Shown here: piece by piece, positions 46,846-55,907 of the stretch
Layout: each line of letters begins with the position of its first letter
Position numbering within the stretch: the stretch's first letter is position 1
From: Pseudomonas sp. ANT_H12B
GTDB taxonomy: Bacteria > Pseudomonadota > Gammaproteobacteria > Pseudomonadales > Pseudomonadaceae
Length of the DNA: 64,000 nt
Assembly (NCBI RefSeq): GCF_008369325.1
Contig: NZ_VOBI01000006.1
Span: forward strand, 1-64,000
Direction: 5' to 3'
Notes under the pieces: model-generated
Told to the model about the DNA's origin: nothing
Databases searched by the model: none
The model's input: the letters and a program-made list of their open reading frames with translations, nothing else
Translations under genes and position numbers: made by a program

Positions 46846-48462
46846 ATGCCGGTGATTCAGTCGCACGTGGACCCGTTCAGCGAACAGTTCGCCCGTAATC
46901 GCGCGGCGATGTTGGTCGGCATCGAGCAGGTCCGCCAGCTTGAGCAAAACCTGCTGAACAAAGCTGCCGAGGCCAAACCGAAATTCGACAAGCGCGGGCA
47001 ACTGCTGCCCCGCGAACGCCTCAATCTGCTGCTGGACCCCGGTGCGCCGTTCCTCGAACTGGCGAGTTTGGCCGGCTACAAACTGCACGACGACAAGGAC
47101 GGCAGCTCGGCCGGTGGCGGCTTGATTGCCGGGATCGGTTACGTGTCCGGTGTGCGGGTGCTGGTGGTGGCGAATAACAGTGCGATCAAGGGCGGGACCA
47201 TTTCTCCCAGCGGTTTGAAAAAGTCCCTGCGCCTGCAACAGATCGCCATGGAGAACAAACTGCCGGTGATCACCCTCGCCGAAAGCGGCGGCGCCAACCT
47301 CAATTACGCGGCGGAGATTTTCGTCGAGGGCGCGCGCAGTTTTGCCAATCAGGCGCGGATGTCGGCAATGGGTCTGCCGCAGATCACCGTGGTCCATGGT
47401 TCGGCCACGGCGGGCGGGGCTTATCAGCCGGGGTTGTCGGATTACGTGGTGGTGGTGCGTGGCAAAGCCAAACTGTTTCTGGCCGGCCCGCCGCTGCTCA
47501 AGGCTGCGACCGGTGAAGTCGCCACCGATGAAGAACTGGGCGGCGCCGAGATGCACGCGCAAACCGCCGGCACCGCCGAATACCTGGCCGAAAACGATGC
47601 TGACGGCGTGCGGCAGGTGCGCGAGATTGTCAGCCTGTTGCCATGGAATGATCAGTTGCCTTGGGTACCCGAACGTCGCTGGGAAGAACCGCTCTACCCC
47701 ATCGACGAATTGCTCGGGCTGATTCCCGATGACGCGAAAAAGCCTTACGACGTGCGTGAAATCATCGCGCGGATCGCCGACGCTTCGAATTTTCTCGAAT
47801 TCAAAGGCGAGTTCGACCAGCAAACCGTCTGCGGCCACTTGCAGATTCAGGGCCGCGCTTGCGGGTTCATCGGCAACAACGGCCCGATCACGCCCAAGGG
47901 TGCGAGCAAAGCCGCACAGTTCATTCAGCTCTGCGACCAGAGCCAGACGCCGCTGCTGTTTTTCCACAACACCACCGGGTTTATGGTCGGCACCGAATCG
48001 GAACAGCAAGGCGTGATCAAGCACGGCGCGAAAATGATTCAAGCAGTGGCCAACGCCGGGGTACCTAAACTGACAATCGTCGTCGGCGGCTCCTACGGCG
48101 CCGGCAACTACGCCATGTGCGGACGCGGTCTCGACCCGCGATTCATTTTCGCCTGGCCCAACAGCCGCACTGCAGTGATGGGCGGCGCCCAGGCCGGCAA
48201 GGTGCTGCGGATCGTCACCGAGGCCAAACAGATCAAGGACGGTCTGGTGCCCGACCCGAAAATGCTCGACATGCTGGAACAGGTCACCGCGCAGAAACTC
48301 GACAGCCAGTCCACGGCGCTGTATGGCAGCGCCAGCCTGTGGGACGACGGGCTGATCGATCCGCGGGATACCCGGACCTTGCTCGGGTATTTGCTGGACA
48401 TTTGTCATGAAGCCCAAGTGCGACCGCTGCAAGCCAACAGCTTCGGAATCGCGAGGTTTTGA
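46846..48462 (+). CDS. atuC: Geranyl-CoA carboxylase beta subunit AtuC
   Basis: The 538-residue carboxyltransferase subunit has two crotonase-like halves. Visible motifs include GQLLPRERLNLLLDPGAPFLELASLAGY, the glycine-rich VVANNSAIKGGTISP, PVITLAESGGANL, SATAGGAYQPGLSDY and, in the second half, VVGGSYGAGNYAMCGRGLDPRFIFAWPNSRTAVMGG. It transfers CO2 from biotin to the gamma-carbon of cis-geranyl-CoA. The subunit resembles methylcrotonyl-CoA carboxylase beta (LiuB); the atu context decides for AtuC. It starts at ATG 46846, three bases after atuB. Its TGA overlaps a palindromic element. Confidence 0.94.
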   Translation: MPVIQSHVDPFSEQFARNRAAMLVGIEQVRQLEQNLLNKAAEAKPKFDKRGQLLPRERLNLLLDPGAPFLELASLAGYKLHDDKDGSSAGGGLIAGIGYVSGVRVLVVANNSAIKGGTISPSGLKKSLRLQQIAMENKLPVITLAESGGANLNYAAEIFVEGARSFANQARMSAMGLPQITVVHGSATAGGAYQPGLSDYVVVVRGKAKLFLAGPPLLKAATGEVATDEELGGAEMHAQTAGTAEYLAENDADGVRQVREIVSLLPWNDQLPWVPERRWEEPLYPIDELLGLIPDDAKKPYDVREIIARIADASNFLEFKGEFDQQTVCGHLQIQGRACGFIGNNGPITPKGASKAAQFIQLCDQSQTPLLFFHNTTGFMVGTESEQQGVIKHGAKMIQAVANAGVPKLTIVVGGSYGAGNYAMCGRGLDPRFIFAWPNSRTAVMGGAQAGKVLRIVTEAKQIKDGLVPDPKMLDMLEQVTAQKLDSQSTALYGSASLWDDGLIDPRDTRTLLGYLLDICHEAQVRPLQANSFGIARF

Positions 48463-48491
48463 TCGTTCCCACGCTCCGCGTGGGAACGATC
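48461..48491. repeat. Palindromic element (GATCGTTCCCACGC family) between atuC and atuD
   Basis: Perfect arms GATCGTTCCCACGC and GCGTGGGAACGATC surround TCC. The element begins inside the atuC stop codon and lies 24 bp before atuD. It could lower or stabilise expression within the operon. Confidence 0.9.
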
Positions 48492-48515
48492 ATGGATCAA
48501 AGGAGAACAATAAAA

Positions 48516-49673
48516 ATGATCTTCACCCAGGAACACGAAGCACTGCGCCGCACCGTCCGCCAGTTCGTCGATCACGAGATCAATCCTCACGTCGATGAAT
48601 GGGAAAAGGCCGGGCGCTTTCCGATTCACGAGATTTTCCGCAAGGCCGGCGAGCTTGGCCTGCTGGGGATTTCCAAACCGGAAAAATTCGGTGGCATGGG
48701 GCTCGACTACAGCTATTCCGTCGTCGCCGCCGAAGAGTTCGGCACCATTCATTGCGGCGGCATTCCGATGTCCATCGGCGTGCAGACCGATATGTGCACC
48801 CCGGCACTGGCACGGTTTGGCTCCGATGAGCTGCGCGAAGAATTTTTGCGTCCGGCGATCACGGGTGAGCAGGTCGGCTGCATCGGCGTCTCGGAAGTCG
48901 GCGCCGGTTCCGATGTGGCAGGCTTGAAAACCATGGCGCGCAAGGACGGCGATGACTACGTGATCAACGGCAGCAAGATGTGGATCACCAACTCGCCGAG
49001 CGCTGATTTCATCTGCCTGCTGGCCAACACATCGGACGACAAACCCCACGTCAACAAATCGCTGATCATGGTGCCAATGAACACACCTGGCATCAGCCTC
49101 AGCTCGCACCTGGACAAGCTTGGCATGCGCAGTTCGGAAACCGCCCAGGTGTTTTTCGACAACGTACGCGTTCCGCAACGCAACCGCATCGGCCATGAAG
49201 GCGCGGGGTTCATGATGCAGATGCTGCAGTTCCAGGAGGAGCGCTTGTTCGGCGCGGCGAACATGATCAAGGGCCTGGAGTACTGCGTCGACAGCACCAT
49301 CGAATACTGCAAGGAGCGCAAAACCTTCGGCAATGCGCTGATCGATAACCAGGTCATTCACTTTCGCCTGGCTGAACTGCAAACCGAAATCGAATGCCTG
49401 CGGGCGCTGGTCTATCAAGCCACCGAGCAATACATCAAAGGCCAGGACGTCACCCGTCTGGCGTCGATGGCCAAACTCAAGGCCGGGCGCCTGGGCCGCG
49501 AAGTCAGCGACAGCTGCCTGCAATACTGGGGCGGCATGGGCTTCATGTGGGACAACCCGGTAGCCCGGGCCTACCGCGATGTGCGCTTGGTGTCGATCGG
49601 CGGCGGTGCCGACGAAATCATGCTGGGGATCATCTGCAAACTCATGGGCATCCTGCCGGGGAAAAAGAAATGA
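48516..49673 (+). CDS. atuD: Citronellyl-CoA dehydrogenase AtuD
   Basis: The 385-residue acyl-CoA dehydrogenase carries IGVSEVGAGSDVAGLKTMARKDGDDYVINGSKMWITN (FAD/substrate region), QFQEERLFGAANMIKGLEYC and the C-terminal CLQYWGGMGFMWDNPVARAYRDVRLVSIGGGADEIML, where the glutamate is the usual position of the catalytic base in this family. It should oxidise citronellyl-CoA to cis-geranyl-CoA. ATG 48516 follows AAGGAGAA; upstream in-frame codons lie in the palindrome. Its TGA overlaps the atuE start (ATGA). Confidence 0.93.
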   Translation: MIFTQEHEALRRTVRQFVDHEINPHVDEWEKAGRFPIHEIFRKAGELGLLGISKPEKFGGMGLDYSYSVVAAEEFGTIHCGGIPMSIGVQTDMCTPALARFGSDELREEFLRPAITGEQVGCIGVSEVGAGSDVAGLKTMARKDGDDYVINGSKMWITNSPSADFICLLANTSDDKPHVNKSLIMVPMNTPGISLSSHLDKLGMRSSETAQVFFDNVRVPQRNRIGHEGAGFMMQMLQFQEERLFGAANMIKGLEYCVDSTIEYCKERKTFGNALIDNQVIHFRLAELQTEIECLRALVYQATEQYIKGQDVTRLASMAKLKAGRLGREVSDSCLQYWGGMGFMWDNPVARAYRDVRLVSIGGGADEIMLGIICKLMGILPGKKK

Positions 49674-50467
49674 GTACCCTGCCCGTTTGCCAGACCTTGT
49701 TGCTCGAACCGCATAACGGCGTTCTGCACATCACCCTCAACCGCCCCGAAAGCCGCAACGCAATGAGCTTGCAGATGGTCGCTGAACTGCGCGCCGTACT
49801 GGCGGCGGTGCGCGATGACCGAGGGATTCGTGCCCTGGTGATCGGCGGTGCCGGCGGGCACTTTTGCGCCGGCGGCGACATCAAGGACATGGCCACTGCC
49901 CGCGCTCAGGGGCCGAGCGCCTATCGCGACTTGAACCGCGCGTTCGGTGCACTGCTGCAAGAAGTGCAACATGCGCCGCAAGTGGTGATCACGGTGTTGC
50001 AAGGTGCGGTGCTTGGCGGTGGTTTCGGTCTGGCCTGTGTCAGCGACGTCGCGCTGGCCGATCACCAGGCGCAGTTCGGTTTGCCGGAAACCAGTCTTGG
50101 TCTGCTGCCAGCGCAAATCGCGCCGTTCGTGGTCCAGCGCATCGGCCTGACCCAGGCTCGAAGACTGGCACTGACGGCAGCGCGATTCGACGGCACCCAC
50201 GCGCGGCGAATGGGCCTGGTGCATTTTGTCGAGCACGACGCGCAAGCGCTGGCCGAGCGCCTCGATGAGGTATTGGCGCATGTGCTGTGCTGTGCGCCTG
50301 AGGCGAATGCGCTGACCAAAAAATTGTTGCTGGCCAGTGCCGGGCAGCCGTCCGACGCATTGCTGGATGAGGCGGCCGAGTGGTTCAGCGAAGCGGTGAC
50401 TGGCGCTGAAGGTATTGAGGGAACCATGGCCTTTGTGCAGAAGCGTAAACCGGGGTGGGCGCCTTAA
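49670..50467 (+). CDS. atuE: Isohexenylglutaconyl-CoA hydratase AtuE
   Basis: The 265-residue crotonase-fold enzyme has the oxyanion-hole segments GGAGGHFCAGGDIKDMA and VLQGAVLGGGFGLACVSDVALAD, and FGLPETSLGLLPAQIAPFVVQRIG with the usual active-site glutamate. It hydrates isohexenylglutaconyl-CoA, the product of geranyl-CoA carboxylase. ATG 49670 overlaps the atuD stop by four bases, so translation is coupled. A REPIN follows before atuF. Confidence 0.92.
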   Translation: MSTLPVCQTLLLEPHNGVLHITLNRPESRNAMSLQMVAELRAVLAAVRDDRGIRALVIGGAGGHFCAGGDIKDMATARAQGPSAYRDLNRAFGALLQEVQHAPQVVITVLQGAVLGGGFGLACVSDVALADHQAQFGLPETSLGLLPAQIAPFVVQRIGLTQARRLALTAARFDGTHARRMGLVHFVEHDAQALAERLDEVLAHVLCCAPEANALTKKLLLASAGQPSDALLDEAAEWFSEAVTGAEGIEGTMAFVQKRKPGWAP

Positions 50468-50472
50468 AAGCT

Positions 50473-50543
50473 TCGCGAGCAGGCTCGCTCCCACATTGGT
50501 TCTGTGTCGTTCACAAAATCCTGTGGGAGCGGGCTTGCCCGCA
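50473..50543. repeat. REP pair inside the atu operon
   Basis: TTCGCGAGCAGGCTCGCTCC (50473 on) faces CTGTGGGAGCGGGCTTGCCC (50521 on). The two arms are of different REP subtypes. It lies in the 119-bp gap between atuE and atuF. Confidence 0.85.
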
Positions 50544-50586
50544 AAGAGGCCCTGAAAACTCACCGCAAAAACCAAGGGAAAAACCC

Positions 50587-52548
50587 ATGCCCGGATTCAG
50601 CAAAATCCTGATCGCCAACCGCGGTGAAATCGCCTGCCGCATCCAGCGCACCGCCCAGGCGCTGGGCTATCGCACGGTCGCCGTGTTCAGCGATGCCGAC
50701 GCCGATGCGCTGCATGTGCGCATGGCCGATGAAGCCGTGAACATCGGCCCGGCAGCGGTGCAGCAGTCCTACCTGAACATTGCGGCCATCATCGACGCCG
50801 CTCGGCGCACTGCTGCTGATGCGATCCACCCCGGCTACGGTTTTCTCTCTGAAAACACCGGTTTCGCCCTCGCCTGCCAACACGCAGGCATCACCTTCAT
50901 CGGCCCAAGCCCCGAAGCCATCGAGCTGATGGGCAGCAAACGCCTGTCGAAAATCGCCATGCTCAAAGCCGGTGTGCCGTGCATCAATGGCTATCAAGGC
51001 GCCGAACAGGACGATGCAACCCTGAGCCGCGAAGCCGAACGCATCGGCTACCCGCTGATGATCAAGGCCAGTGCCGGCGGTGGCGGGCGCGGCATGCGGC
51101 TGGTGCATGGGGCCAGTGATTTGCTCGAACAGATCCGCACCGCACGCTCCGAAGCGGTGCACGGATTTGGCAGCGACGAGCTGATCCTCGAACAGGCACT
51201 GATCGATCCACGTCATGTCGAAATCCAGCTGTTCGGCGACCAGCACGGCAACCTGATCTACCTTGGCGAGCGCGATTGTTCGATCCAGCGCCGCCACCAG
51301 AAAGTCATCGAGGAAGCGCCCTGCCCGGTGATGACCGCCCAATTGCGCCTGGCCATGGGCGAGGCGGCGCTCAAGGCCGGTCGCGCGGTGAATTACGTTG
51401 GCGCGGGGACGGTTGAATTCCTGCTGGATACGCGCGGACAGTTCTACTTTCTGGAGATGAACACCCGACTGCAAGTGGAACACCCGGTGACGGAGCTGAT
51501 CACCGGGCTGGACCTGGTGGCCTGGCAGCTGAACATCGCCGAAGGCCGACCGCTGCCGCTGCGACAAGAGCAAGTGCAGCTGAACGGGCATGCCATGGAA
51601 GTGCGCCTGTATGCCGAAGACCCGGCTCAGGATTTTCTGCCGCAGACCGGGCGTATCGCGACCTGGGAGCCAGCGTTGCAGGACGGTGCGCGGATCGATC
51701 ATGGTCTGATCGAAGGTCAGAATGTCAGTCCCTTCTATGATCCGCTGCTGGGCAAGATCATCGCCCACGGCGCCACCCGCGAAGAAGCCCGGCGCAAGTT
51801 GCTGCGGGCGGTACAAGACAGTGTGCTGCTGGGCGTGCAGAGCAATCAGCGCCTGCTCGCCAGCCTGCTGGAACACCCGCAATTCATCAGTGGCGAGTTC
51901 AGTACCGGATTCATCCCGGCCCATTTCGCCGAGCATTCTTGCCTGCATGCCCATGTCCCGAATGCAGAAGAGCTGGCCATCGCCACCGCACTGTTCTATC
52001 AGGCCTCAGCGCAGGTTCATCGCGCGCCCCTGGCCGGCTGGCGCAACAACGCAAGCGTGCCGCTGCACTATCGCATCGGTCTGGATGACCAGGATTGGTC
52101 GGTGGAATTGAACGCCGTACCGGGCGAACCGTATCGGATTCAAGTCGCCACACAGCCCGTTGAACTGAAGGTCATCCAGTGCGACGGGCGCTGGGCCACT
52201 CTGGAAATCGACGGCATCCGTCAGCGCCGTGCCTATCGTCTCGAAGCCGGACAACTCTGGTTATTCACCCGCCCCGGCAGCCCGCGGCTGGAGGATCGGA
52301 CCCAGGCTTCGGTCAACAGCCAGGCCAGCGTCAGCACCGGCACCCTCAAAGCCCCGATGGACGGCGCGATCGTCGACGTGCTGGTCAGTGAGGGCAGCAC
52401 GGTCAGTAAAGGTCAGTTGCTGGTGGTGCTGGAGGCCATGAAAATGGAGCATCCGTTGAAGTCGGGCATCGACGGCGTGCTCAAACGCTTGCAGGTCAGG
52501 GTCGGCGATCAGGTTAAAAATCGGCAGATTTTGCTGGAGGTCGAATAA
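50587..52548 (+). CDS. atuF: Geranyl-CoA carboxylase alpha (biotin) subunit AtuF
   Basis: The 653-residue subunit has a biotin carboxylase domain (about 1-445; ILIANRGEIACRI, IKASAGGGGRGMRLV, FLEMNTRLQVEHPVTELITG). A linker follows, then a C-terminal biotinyl domain with EAMKMEHPL (biotinylated Lys near residue 618). It carboxylates its biotin with ATP and bicarbonate and passes CO2 to AtuC. ATG 50587 follows AAGGGAAAAACCC. It is the last recognisable gene of the operon; atuG and atuH do not follow. Confidence 0.94.
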   Translation: MPGFSKILIANRGEIACRIQRTAQALGYRTVAVFSDADADALHVRMADEAVNIGPAAVQQSYLNIAAIIDAARRTAADAIHPGYGFLSENTGFALACQHAGITFIGPSPEAIELMGSKRLSKIAMLKAGVPCINGYQGAEQDDATLSREAERIGYPLMIKASAGGGGRGMRLVHGASDLLEQIRTARSEAVHGFGSDELILEQALIDPRHVEIQLFGDQHGNLIYLGERDCSIQRRHQKVIEEAPCPVMTAQLRLAMGEAALKAGRAVNYVGAGTVEFLLDTRGQFYFLEMNTRLQVEHPVTELITGLDLVAWQLNIAEGRPLPLRQEQVQLNGHAMEVRLYAEDPAQDFLPQTGRIATWEPALQDGARIDHGLIEGQNVSPFYDPLLGKIIAHGATREEARRKLLRAVQDSVLLGVQSNQRLLASLLEHPQFISGEFSTGFIPAHFAEHSCLHAHVPNAEELAIATALFYQASAQVHRAPLAGWRNNASVPLHYRIGLDDQDWSVELNAVPGEPYRIQVATQPVELKVIQCDGRWATLEIDGIRQRRAYRLEAGQLWLFTRPGSPRLEDRTQASVNSQASVSTGTLKAPMDGAIVDVLVSEGSTVSKGQLLVVLEAMKMEHPLKSGIDGVLKRLQVRVGDQVKNRQILLEVE

Positions 52549-52619
52549 GCCGCTAGGCGGATCCGCAGTGTTTGGCTACGCTCAAGCCCTATCAGGACGC
52601 GGATACCAGGAACCCTGCG

Positions 52620-53171
52620 ATGCCTCACTGGCTGGTCATTGATCTGGAAGCCACCACCGATGAGGGTGGTTGGCCAGTAACGGAAATGGAAATCATCGAA
52701 ATAGGAGCCACTCTGGTGGATCGCAAAGGGCGTGAAGTGGATCATTTCCAGCGCTTCGTGCGGCCATTGCGGCGGCCCCTGCTGACGCCGTTCTGCCGGG
52801 AGCTGACGCACATTACTCAGGCCAACGTCGATACGGCCGAGCTGTTGAGCGAGGTCTGGCCGTCCTTCGAGCAGTGGCTCGGACCACATCATTCGCATAT
52901 GGAAGGCTGGGCCAGTTGGGGAGATTACGATCGCAAACAACTGCTTCAGGAATGGCAGCGCCTGCAACTCGACAGCGCCCTGAGCCGCGTGCCGCACATG
53001 AATCTCAAACAGCGCTTTGCCAAGGCCCATCGACTGGAGCGTCCGTTGGGGCTCAACGGCGCCCTGCAACTGGCGGGCTTGCAATTCAACGGCCAGCAAC
53101 ACCGGGCGCTGGAAGACGCGCGCAATACGGCGCGTCTGTTACCGCATATTTTCCCTCCTTTGGAGAGGTGA
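52620..53171 (+). CDS. DEDD-family 3'-5' exonuclease (ERI1/DnaQ-like)
   Basis: The 183-residue protein has the exonuclease motifs: ExoI WLVIDLEATTDEGG, with IIEIGATLVDRKG; ExoII GWASWGDYDRKQL; and ExoIII HRALEDARNTARLL, containing the H-x4-D of the DEDDh type. It resembles the ERI1-like single-domain RNases more than the DNA polymerase proofreader. Its substrate is unknown. ATG 52620 follows AGGAACC. It follows atuF by 71 bp but is probably unrelated to it. Confidence 0.86.
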   Translation: MPHWLVIDLEATTDEGGWPVTEMEIIEIGATLVDRKGREVDHFQRFVRPLRRPLLTPFCRELTHITQANVDTAELLSEVWPSFEQWLGPHHSHMEGWASWGDYDRKQLLQEWQRLQLDSALSRVPHMNLKQRFAKAHRLERPLGLNGALQLAGLQFNGQQHRALEDARNTARLLPHIFPPLER

Positions 53172-53232
53172 CGGCGCGGGGGGCCTTGTGCATACTGGCC
53201 GGCCCTTTTAAGCCCTTTTCGAGGAACCGCCC

Positions 53233-53517
53233 ATGTTTAAAGTCAACGAGTACTTCGACGGCACCGTCAAGTCGATCGCCTTTGGCACCGCTGAAGGTCC
53301 TGCGACCATCGGCGTCATGGCACCGGGCGAATACGAATTCGGCACCAGCCAGCGTGAAATCATGCACGTGGTGACCGGCGCCCTGACCGTCAAACTGCCG
53401 GACAGCAGCGACTGGGAAACCTTCGAAGCCGGCAGCCAGTTCAATGTGCCCGCCAACAGCAAGTTCCAGCTGAAAGTGGCCGTCGACACCGCTTACCTGT
53501 GCGAATACCACGGCTAA
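53233..53517 (+). CDS. ppnP: Pyrimidine/purine nucleoside phosphorylase PpnP
   Basis: The 94-residue cupin has all features of the PpnP (YaiE, DUF1255) family: [48 protein letters not shown] and [13 protein letters not shown]. PpnP splits many nucleosides with phosphate. ATG 53233 follows GAGGAACC. A strong terminator follows. Confidence 0.94.
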   Translation: MFKVNEYFDGTVKSIAFGTAEGPATIGVMAPGEYEFGTSQREIMHVVTGALTVKLPDSSDWETFEAGSQFNVPANSKFQLKVAVDTAYLCEYHG

Positions 53518-53540
53518 ACCCCTGGGGTTTCACAGCGAAA

Positions 53541-53576
53541 AAAAATGCCCGCGTCTTTGGACACGGGCATTTTTCA
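53541..53576. terminator. Bidirectional rho-independent terminator
   Basis: AAAATGCCCGCGTC and GACACGGGCATTTT form a 14-bp stem with one mismatch or wobble and A/T runs at both ends. It lies between converging ppnP and the MOSC gene. Confidence 0.9.
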
Positions 53577-53592
53577 TTCAAGGGCCAGGTGT

Positions 53593-54399
53593 TTATTCAA
53601 GGATCGTTACCGGCATACCGACTTCGAGCTGGCCAGCGCCGTCATTGACCAGGTTCTGCCCGAACATCGCGCCATCTTCCTGGGCACGGTATTTCTGCAA
53701 GGTGGCCAGAGGCTCACGATCATCGCTGCGTAAACCGGTTTGCGGATCGACGGTGGTCATAATGCAGCGTGAGCAAGGCTTGACCACGCGAAACTCCACA
53801 TCACCGATACGGATACGCTTCCAGTTATCTTCGGCAAACGCTTGGGTGCCCTCAATCACCAGATTTGGTCGAAAGCGCAACATCTCCAGCGGGCGCCCGA
53901 CTTTCTGCGAAAGATCCTCCAGAGAGGCCTGCCCGATCAGCAACAGCGGGAAGCCATCGGCGAAGGCCACTCGATCGTCATCCTTGCCATAGCCAGCCTG
54001 AGTGATCCGCGCGCGATCAAGTGGTATTTGCACAAGGCGAGTCGGCTTGCCAATGAATTCGCTGACCCAGGCACCCGCCTCATCACCGGCATCGGGAACT
54101 CGCAGACTGTCTCGAAAGATGGTCACGCCGCGCAGTTCAGCGTCACTGCCTGGCAAGGCGATATCAATTGATGAGCGGCCCGGAGCGCCAAGGGTCAAGC
54201 CACCTTCGGCATTCCATAACGCCGACAGCTGACTCATCTGGCCCATTACGCGCTGAGTGAGGAAACGTCCGCTGGCCTCGTCCACCAGCATCCAGCGTCG
54301 ATCCCCATCCAGACCCAGTTTGTCGAGGCTGACCTGTTGCAGGGGCTCGCCCTTGCCGGATTTCAATGGATAACGATAAAGCGCGCTCAGACGCAGCAT
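53593..54399 (-). CDS. MOSC-domain protein (YcbX-like)
   Basis: The 268-residue protein has a MOSC_N beta-barrel domain (about 1-115; LSALYRYPLKSGKGEPLQQVSLDKLGLDGDRRWMLVD). The C-terminal MOSC domain (about 125-265) contains RFRPNLVIEGTQAFAEDNWKRIRIGDVEFRVVKPCSRCIMTTVD, with the conserved molybdenum-ligand cysteine in KPCSRC. YcbX-type proteins reduce N-hydroxylated compounds with a molybdenum cofactor. Unlike E. coli YcbX it lacks a C-terminal ferredoxin domain. The cofactor genes moeA, moaB and mobA lie 5-8 kb away. ATG 54399 follows GGGAG. Confidence 0.88.
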   Translation of the reverse strand: MLRLSALYRYPLKSGKGEPLQQVSLDKLGLDGDRRWMLVDEASGRFLTQRVMGQMSQLSALWNAEGGLTLGAPGRSSIDIALPGSDAELRGVTIFRDSLRVPDAGDEAGAWVSEFIGKPTRLVQIPLDRARITQAGYGKDDDRVAFADGFPLLLIGQASLEDLSQKVGRPLEMLRFRPNLVIEGTQAFAEDNWKRIRIGDVEFRVVKPCSRCIMTTVDPQTGLRSDDREPLATLQKYRAQEDGAMFGQNLVNDGAGQLEVGMPVTILE

Positions 54400-54465
54400 G
54401 GCCAGCTCCCTGGTGGGCAAAAACGCCACCCTATACGAGCTTGATCGCCGAATCAAAGGCCAAAA

Positions 54466-54497
54466 CCTGTGGGAGCGAGCAAGCTCGCTCCCACAGG
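54466..54497. repeat. Single REP palindrome
   Basis: CCTGTGGGAGCGAGC-AA-GCTCGCTCCCACAGG is a perfect 15-bp inverted repeat. It lies between the MOSC gene and the end of cheV. Confidence 0.9.
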
Positions 54498-54509
54498 ATT
54501 GCGTCCTGG

Positions 54510-55445
54510 TCAGGCAGGCACTTCATCGAGCATCAGGCGCTGGCGCACCACGTCGACGAGTTTGTCCGGCTGGAATTTGGACAGGAAGTTGTCGCAGCCG
54601 ACCTTCTTGACCATCGAGTCGTTGAAGCTACCGGACAACGAGGTGTGCAGCACCACGTAAAGGCCACGCAGACGCGGGTCGTTACGGATCTCGGTGGTGA
54701 GACGATAGCCGTCCATTTCCGGCATTTCCGCGTCGGTGAAGACCATCAACAGCTTGTCGGTCATGGAAACACCGGTATCCGCCCACGCCTTGAGCATGTT
54801 CAATGCTTTCAAGCCATCGCTGGCGATGTGCATCTTCACCCCTAACTGGCCGAGCGTGTCGCGCAATTGCGACAAAGCCACGTTCGAGTCGTCCACCAGC
54901 AGCACTTCACGGCCGCGAGCGCGCTCCAGCACCGGATCGTCGAGTTTGTCGCGAGACACCTTGGCGTTGTAGGGGACGATTTCGGCCAAGACTTTTTCGA
55001 CGTCGATGATTTCCACCAACTGGTCGTCGACCTTGCTGATGGCGGTCAAATAATGCTGGCGACCGGCGCTGGCAGGAGGCGGCAAGATGGCTTCCCAGTT
55101 CATATTGACGATGCGGTCTACGCCACCGACCAGGAACGCCTGCACCGAACGGTTGTACTCGGTGACGATGATTGTGCTGGTAGGGCTTGGCACCAACGGC
55201 CGCATGCCGATGGCCTGGGACAGGTCAATCACCGGCAGGGTCTGGCCGCGCAGATTGACCACACCGCACACAAATGGATGGCGCTGGGGCATCAGGGTCA
55301 GCTTCGGCAGTTGCAGCACTTCCTGCACTTTGAAGACGTTGATCGCGAACAATTGCCGCCCGGCCAGCCGGAACATGAGAAGTTCCAGGCGATTCTCACC
55401 CACCAGTTGCGTGCGTTGGTCTACCGTGTCGAGAATGCCGGCCAT
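54510..55445 (-). CDS. cheV: Chemotaxis coupling protein CheV
   Basis: The 311-residue protein couples a CheW domain (about 15-160; LELLMFRLAGRQLFAINVFKVQEVLQLP, VCGVVNLRGQTLPVIDLSQAIG) to a receiver domain (about 170-305; VLLVDDSNVALSQLRDTL, phospho-acceptor in VFTDAEMPEMDG). It links chemoreceptors to CheA in a phosphorylation-tuned way. I start at ATG 55445, preceded by CAGGAG; a GTG start 11 codons upstream is less likely. A FliA-type promoter (55489-55515) ties it to the flagellar regulon. Confidence 0.93.
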   Translation of the reverse strand: MAGILDTVDQRTQLVGENRLELLMFRLAGRQLFAINVFKVQEVLQLPKLTLMPQRHPFVCGVVNLRGQTLPVIDLSQAIGMRPLVPSPTSTIIVTEYNRSVQAFLVGGVDRIVNMNWEAILPPPASAGRQHYLTAISKVDDQLVEIIDVEKVLAEIVPYNAKVSRDKLDDPVLERARGREVLLVDDSNVALSQLRDTLGQLGVKMHIASDGLKALNMLKAWADTGVSMTDKLLMVFTDAEMPEMDGYRLTTEIRNDPRLRGLYVVLHTSLSGSFNDSMVKKVGCDNFLSKFQPDKLVDVVRQRLMLDEVPA

Positions 55446-55907
55446 CAATGACTCCTGGGCTTTTTCTGATGAATTCACTTAAAGAGGGTTATCGGCTGCG
55501 TTTGCCGGACCTTGACCCCCGACAAAATGCCACCCCCGAGCATTGATGTCACATTAACATCATGCTTTACTGGCTAGGTGATTTCATCTGCTTCATTCTC
55601 GCCAACGCGACCTCGGTTCGTGCGTTTGGTTCCCCTGTGTAAGGGATTCCCCTAGTAACAATCAGGCCCAACCTGATATTCGCAATATCCAATAGCCATT
55701 AATGTGACGCCATTCTCATTGCATGAACGGAGTCAGGCTTTTGTGTGCGATCGCAGGTAAGTGGCCATCCACCCTATCGAGTTCCCCAACCGGCAGTCAG
55801 GCAGGACGGAGCGCGATCTCACGACGGCACGGCAATGCCGGGACTCTGATCGTCCTCGTCGACACACACGACATTCCCTCATTTGACATGACGTTGTGGA
55901 GATAAGC
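55446..55907. other. 462-bp divergent intergenic region before cheV and the HPt-like gene
   Basis: Besides the FliA-type promoter of cheV at the left end, I see AT-rich sequence (about 55540-55720) and a GGAG ribosome binding site for the rightward gene. There is no convincing gene or long repeat. Confidence 0.6.
55489..55515 (-). promoter_or_regulatory. Sigma-28 (FliA) promoter of cheV
   Basis: On the minus strand TCAAG (55511-55515) is followed after 14 nt by GCCGATAA (55489-55496), the flagellar sigma-28 pattern. It lies 44 nt upstream of the cheV start. Confidence 0.82.

Noticed and set aside
45802..48432. 876-codon minus-strand frame opposite atuA-atuC
   Set aside because: It runs antisense to three well-recognised genes, has no domain, and has the composition of a frame shadow.
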